NCBI GenBank assembly: GCA_002440085.1
Contig: DJRM01000011.1
Coordinates: forward strand, 1-15,012
DNA length: 15,012 nt
Source of the DNA: Bacteroidales bacterium UBA6360
Lineage (GTDB): Bacteria > Bacteroidota > Bacteroidia > Bacteroidales > UBA932
Direction of reading: 5' to 3'
A program made the position numbers and the translations under genes. Positions 13,467 to 15,012 of this stretch are shown in pieces; the stretch's first letter is position 1; the number at the start of each line of letters is the position of its first letter. Below the pieces are notes generated by a model, which was given only the letters and a program-made list of their open reading frames with translations, was not told the origin of the DNA and made no database searches.

Positions 13467-14200
13467 GCGTCTTCCTTCATGGTGTGGTAAACGTTCTGAA
13501 CATCATCATCTTCCTCGATTTTCTCGATGAGCTTGTTGACTTCGGCGCGGTCCTCCGGTGAAACTTCCACAAGCTCGCAGTTCGGAATGCGGGTGAACTC
13601 TGCGGAAATCAGCTCATAGCCGTGATCCTCGATGTACTTCTGGATGGCGTTGAACGCTGTGTATTCGCCATAAATCACAATTTCCTTCTCCTCGTCCTCG
13701 TTCTCCTCCTCAAAGACTTCATCAACCCCGAGGTCAATCAGCTCAAGCTCAAGTTCTTCAAGGTCAATCTTGCCGTTGTCCTTGATGCGGAACATCGACT
13801 TGTGGTCGAAGAGGTACTCGACGCTGCCGGATGTCCCGAGCGAGCCTCCGAACTTGGTGAAGTATGAACGGACATTGGCGACAGTCCTGTTGTTGTTGTC
13901 TGTAGCGGCCTCGACGAGAACGGCGATTCCGTGCGGCGCGCGTCCTTCGAGCACAACCTCCTTGTAGTCTGCCTGATCCTTCTCGGATGCCCTCTTGATT
14001 GCCCTCTCGATGTTCTCCTTAGGCATGTTCTCGGACCTTGCCGTCTGTATAAGCGCGCGCAGACGCGGGTTTCCAGTAACGTCATGACCACCCTGCTTAA
14101 CGGCAATGGTGATTTCCTTTCCGATTTTGGTGAATGTCTTGGCCATGTGGCCCCATCTCTTGAACTTCCTTTCCTTGCGGAACTCAAATGCTCTTCCCAT
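13457..14200 (-). CDS. yebC: YebC/PmpR-family protein (TACO1-like)
   Basis: This is a 247-residue member of the YebC/PmpR/TACO1 family. The family was long annotated as transcriptional regulators; more recent work on some members points to a ribosome-associated role in easing stalls at proline stretches. The start at 14200 gives MGRAFEFRKERKFKRWG, and MAKTFTKIGKEI follows. Further family marks are NPRLRALIQTARSENMPKENIERAIKRA, GRAPHGIAVLVEAATDNNNRT and FGGSLGTSGSVEYLF. An acidic stretch (about 165-173, EEENEDEEK) is longer than in enterobacterial YebC. The stop codon lies within the right arm of element E2. A TAnnTTTG box lies 5-12 nt upstream of the start, so the gene seems to be transcribed separately from the TPR gene. 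Confidence 0.95.
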   Translation of the reverse strand: MGRAFEFRKERKFKRWGHMAKTFTKIGKEITIAVKQGGHDVTGNPRLRALIQTARSENMPKENIERAIKRASEKDQADYKEVVLEGRAPHGIAVLVEAATDNNNRTVANVRSYFTKFGGSLGTSGSVEYLFDHKSMFRIKDNGKIDLEELELELIDLGVDEVFEEENEDEEKEIVIYGEYTAFNAIQKYIEDHGYELISAEFTRIPNCELVEVSPEDRAEVNKLIEKIEEDDDVQNVYHTMKEDAED

Positions 14201-14204
14201 ATTT

Positions 14205-14212
14205 CAAAAGTA
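14205..14212 (-). promoter_or_regulatory. Candidate yebC promoter very close to the start codon
   Basis: On the minus strand this reads TACTTTTG, a perfect TAnnTTTG box, separated from the ATG of yebC by only 4 nt (AAAT). A TTTTG lies upstream, but its spacing (15 nt) is shorter than usual for a -33 element. If used, this promoter would give a leaderless or nearly leaderless mRNA. Confidence 0.4.
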
Positions 14213-14238
14213 TGTGTATTCTGTATTCAAAACTGCAT

Positions 14239-14265
14239 AAAAAGAGGGGTGTCCAAGCCCCTCTT
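14239..14265 (-). terminator. Rho-independent terminator after the TPR gene
   Basis: AAGAGGGG (14242-14249) pairs with CCCCTCTT (14258-14265) around an 8-nt loop whose outer bases can add a U-G pair. On the minus strand the hairpin follows the TPR gene stop by about 9 nt and is followed by a run of five U. This separates the TPR gene from yebC. Confidence 0.88.
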
Positions 14266-14274
14266 CATGCAATT

Positions 14275-14946
14275 CTACTTGTTTTCAATCCTTGAAATGT
14301 ACTTGTCAATCTCGCGTCCCTCGATAGAATAAGGGTACTGATCCTTAACCTTCTTGTAGAGGGCAAGAGCCTTGTCGTCGTTTCCGAGCTTCTCGCATAC
14401 GGCTGCGGCCTTCATGAGATAGCCTGCGGCGAAGACATTGTCCTTCTTTGCTGCGGCCTTCTCGAAGCAGCCGAGAGCCTTGTCGTATTCCTGAAGGCCT
14501 ACATAAGCGTCACCCTTGCAGGCGATTGCACGAGGCGCGAGGAAATCGTCGCCGCCCTTGTACTTGTTGAGATATTCGATTGCATCCTCGTAGTTCTTGA
14601 GTTTCAGTTCGCAGACTCCAGCATAATAGTATACTGCGTCGCCGCCCTTGGTGCCGTACTGGTCGATGATCTGCACGAATCCGAGATTGTCTCCGTCTCC
14701 GTTGAGGGCAACTTCCCAATTCTCGGCGTTGAAGTTCCTCTCTGCAATCACCACCTGAGACTTGGCGTCCTCCACGGCTGCCTGCCAGTAGAATTTGTAG
14801 AAACAGTATGAACCTGCCGCAATGACGACTACGGCGGTGAGGATTCCGATGAGGAGCTTCTTGTTTTTATTGAAGAACTCGTCGGTCTTGGAAACGGCAT
14901 TGACAACAGCCTCTGCATTTTCCGCATTCTTGTTTACCTGTGACAT
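14275..14946 (-). CDS. Membrane-anchored tetratricopeptide repeat protein (YfgM-like)
   Basis: This 223-residue protein has a short Asn/Ala-rich cytoplasmic start (1-29) and one membrane helix (about 30-53, LLIGILTAVVVIAAGSYCFY). A tail of TPR-like helix pairs follows: YYYAGVCELKLKNYEDAIEY, AIACKGDAYVGLQEYDKALG and YLMKAAAVCEKLGNDDKALA. The single N-terminal helix followed by TPRs resembles the YfgM/periplasmic-scaffold type, and similar proteins of this length are common in Bacteroidetes. It probably mediates protein contacts at the outer face of the inner membrane; no catalytic residues are expected. It is followed by its own terminator. No TAnnTTTG box is seen in the 66 nt upstream that are available. 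Confidence 0.85.
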   Translation of the reverse strand: MSQVNKNAENAEAVVNAVSKTDEFFNKNKKLLIGILTAVVVIAAGSYCFYKFYWQAAVEDAKSQVVIAERNFNAENWEVALNGDGDNLGFVQIIDQYGTKGGDAVYYYAGVCELKLKNYEDAIEYLNKYKGGDDFLAPRAIACKGDAYVGLQEYDKALGCFEKAAAKKDNVFAAGYLMKAAAVCEKLGNDDKALALYKKVKDQYPYSIEGREIDKYISRIENK

Positions 14947-14984
14947 TGTTATAATTTTTTAATATTATTCGTGTTTTCCGGACA

Positions 14985-15012
14985 TCGGTCATCCGTTTTA
15001 GCCCGCAAAAAT
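14985..15012 (-). repeat. Possible third partial copy of the atpD leader repeat
   Basis: Upstream of the TPR gene the minus strand contains GCGGGC followed by TAAAA, CGGA and TGACCGATG. This resembles GCGGGCCAAATGACCGATG in the repeat copy at 3309-3381, but has a 5-nt insertion. The window ends inside it. The match is short and may be chance. Confidence 0.25.

Noticed and set aside
13285..13530. 81-codon plus-strand ORF between the esterase and yebC
   Set aside because: It runs through the hairpin at 13289-13307, all of E2 and the antisense of yebC. Its length follows from the repeat lacking stops in that frame, and it has no protein-family features.
14830..14855. GTGAGGATT match inside the TPR gene resembling an E1/E2 block
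   Set aside because: Only about 9 nt match, with none of the neighbouring blocks or stems; it codes for the membrane segment of the TPR protein.
1..15012. CRISPR array, tRNA, rRNA or insertion sequence with transposase
   Set aside because: No regularly spaced repeats, cloverleaf sequence, rRNA signature or transposase ORF was seen.

Overview
The window looks like a chromosomal segment of an anaerobic gut-type Bacteroidales bacterium. Starts lack Shine-Dalgarno sequences and follow A/T-rich leaders, and three possible promoters carry the Bacteroidetes -7 box TAnnTTTG. The gene content (methylmalonyl-CoA decarboxylase for propionate formation, a V-type ATPase in the Chlamydia/Borrelia-type gene order, a Bacteroidetes-type YebC) agrees. 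An Alistipes-like member of the Rikenellaceae is possible, but the genus cannot be fixed from the sequence.

Layout, left to right. At 1-142 is the start of a short-chain dehydrogenase (minus strand), cut by the window edge. At 143-382 are a strong minus-strand terminator and a structured repeat (element E1). At 383-7896 is a seven-gene V-type ATPase operon, all minus strand, in transcription order atpE, DUF2764 gene, atpA, atpB, atpD, atpI, atpK. The atpB-atpD gap is unusually long and holds two ~72-nt imperfect direct repeats. At 7969-11595, on the same strand and directly upstream, is a four-gene sodium-pumping methylmalonyl-CoA decarboxylase operon (mmdA, mmdD, mmdC, mmdB). At 11596-11706 is a divergent promoter region, followed at 11707-13281 (plus strand) by a type B carboxylesterase with low-complexity insertions. 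At 13282-13456 are a small hairpin and a second structured repeat (E2). At 13457-14946 (minus strand) are yebC and a membrane-anchored TPR protein, separated by a terminator.

How the genes work together. The decarboxylase turns (S)-methylmalonyl-CoA into propionyl-CoA and exports Na+. The V-ATPase membrane ring subunit keeps all five residues known to bind Na+ in Enterococcus hirae NtpK. The two operons lie head to tail, 72 nt apart, with no terminator seen between them. They may form one sodium-bioenergetic block: decarboxylation builds the Na+ gradient and the V-ATPase uses or maintains it.

The most novel signal is the E1/E2 pair. These are two ~120-nt elements 13 kb apart, in the same orientation, each ending at the stop codon of an opposite-strand gene. 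They share four conserved sequence blocks, while their long stems differ in sequence but keep pairing. I do not recognise them as a named RNA or transposon family.
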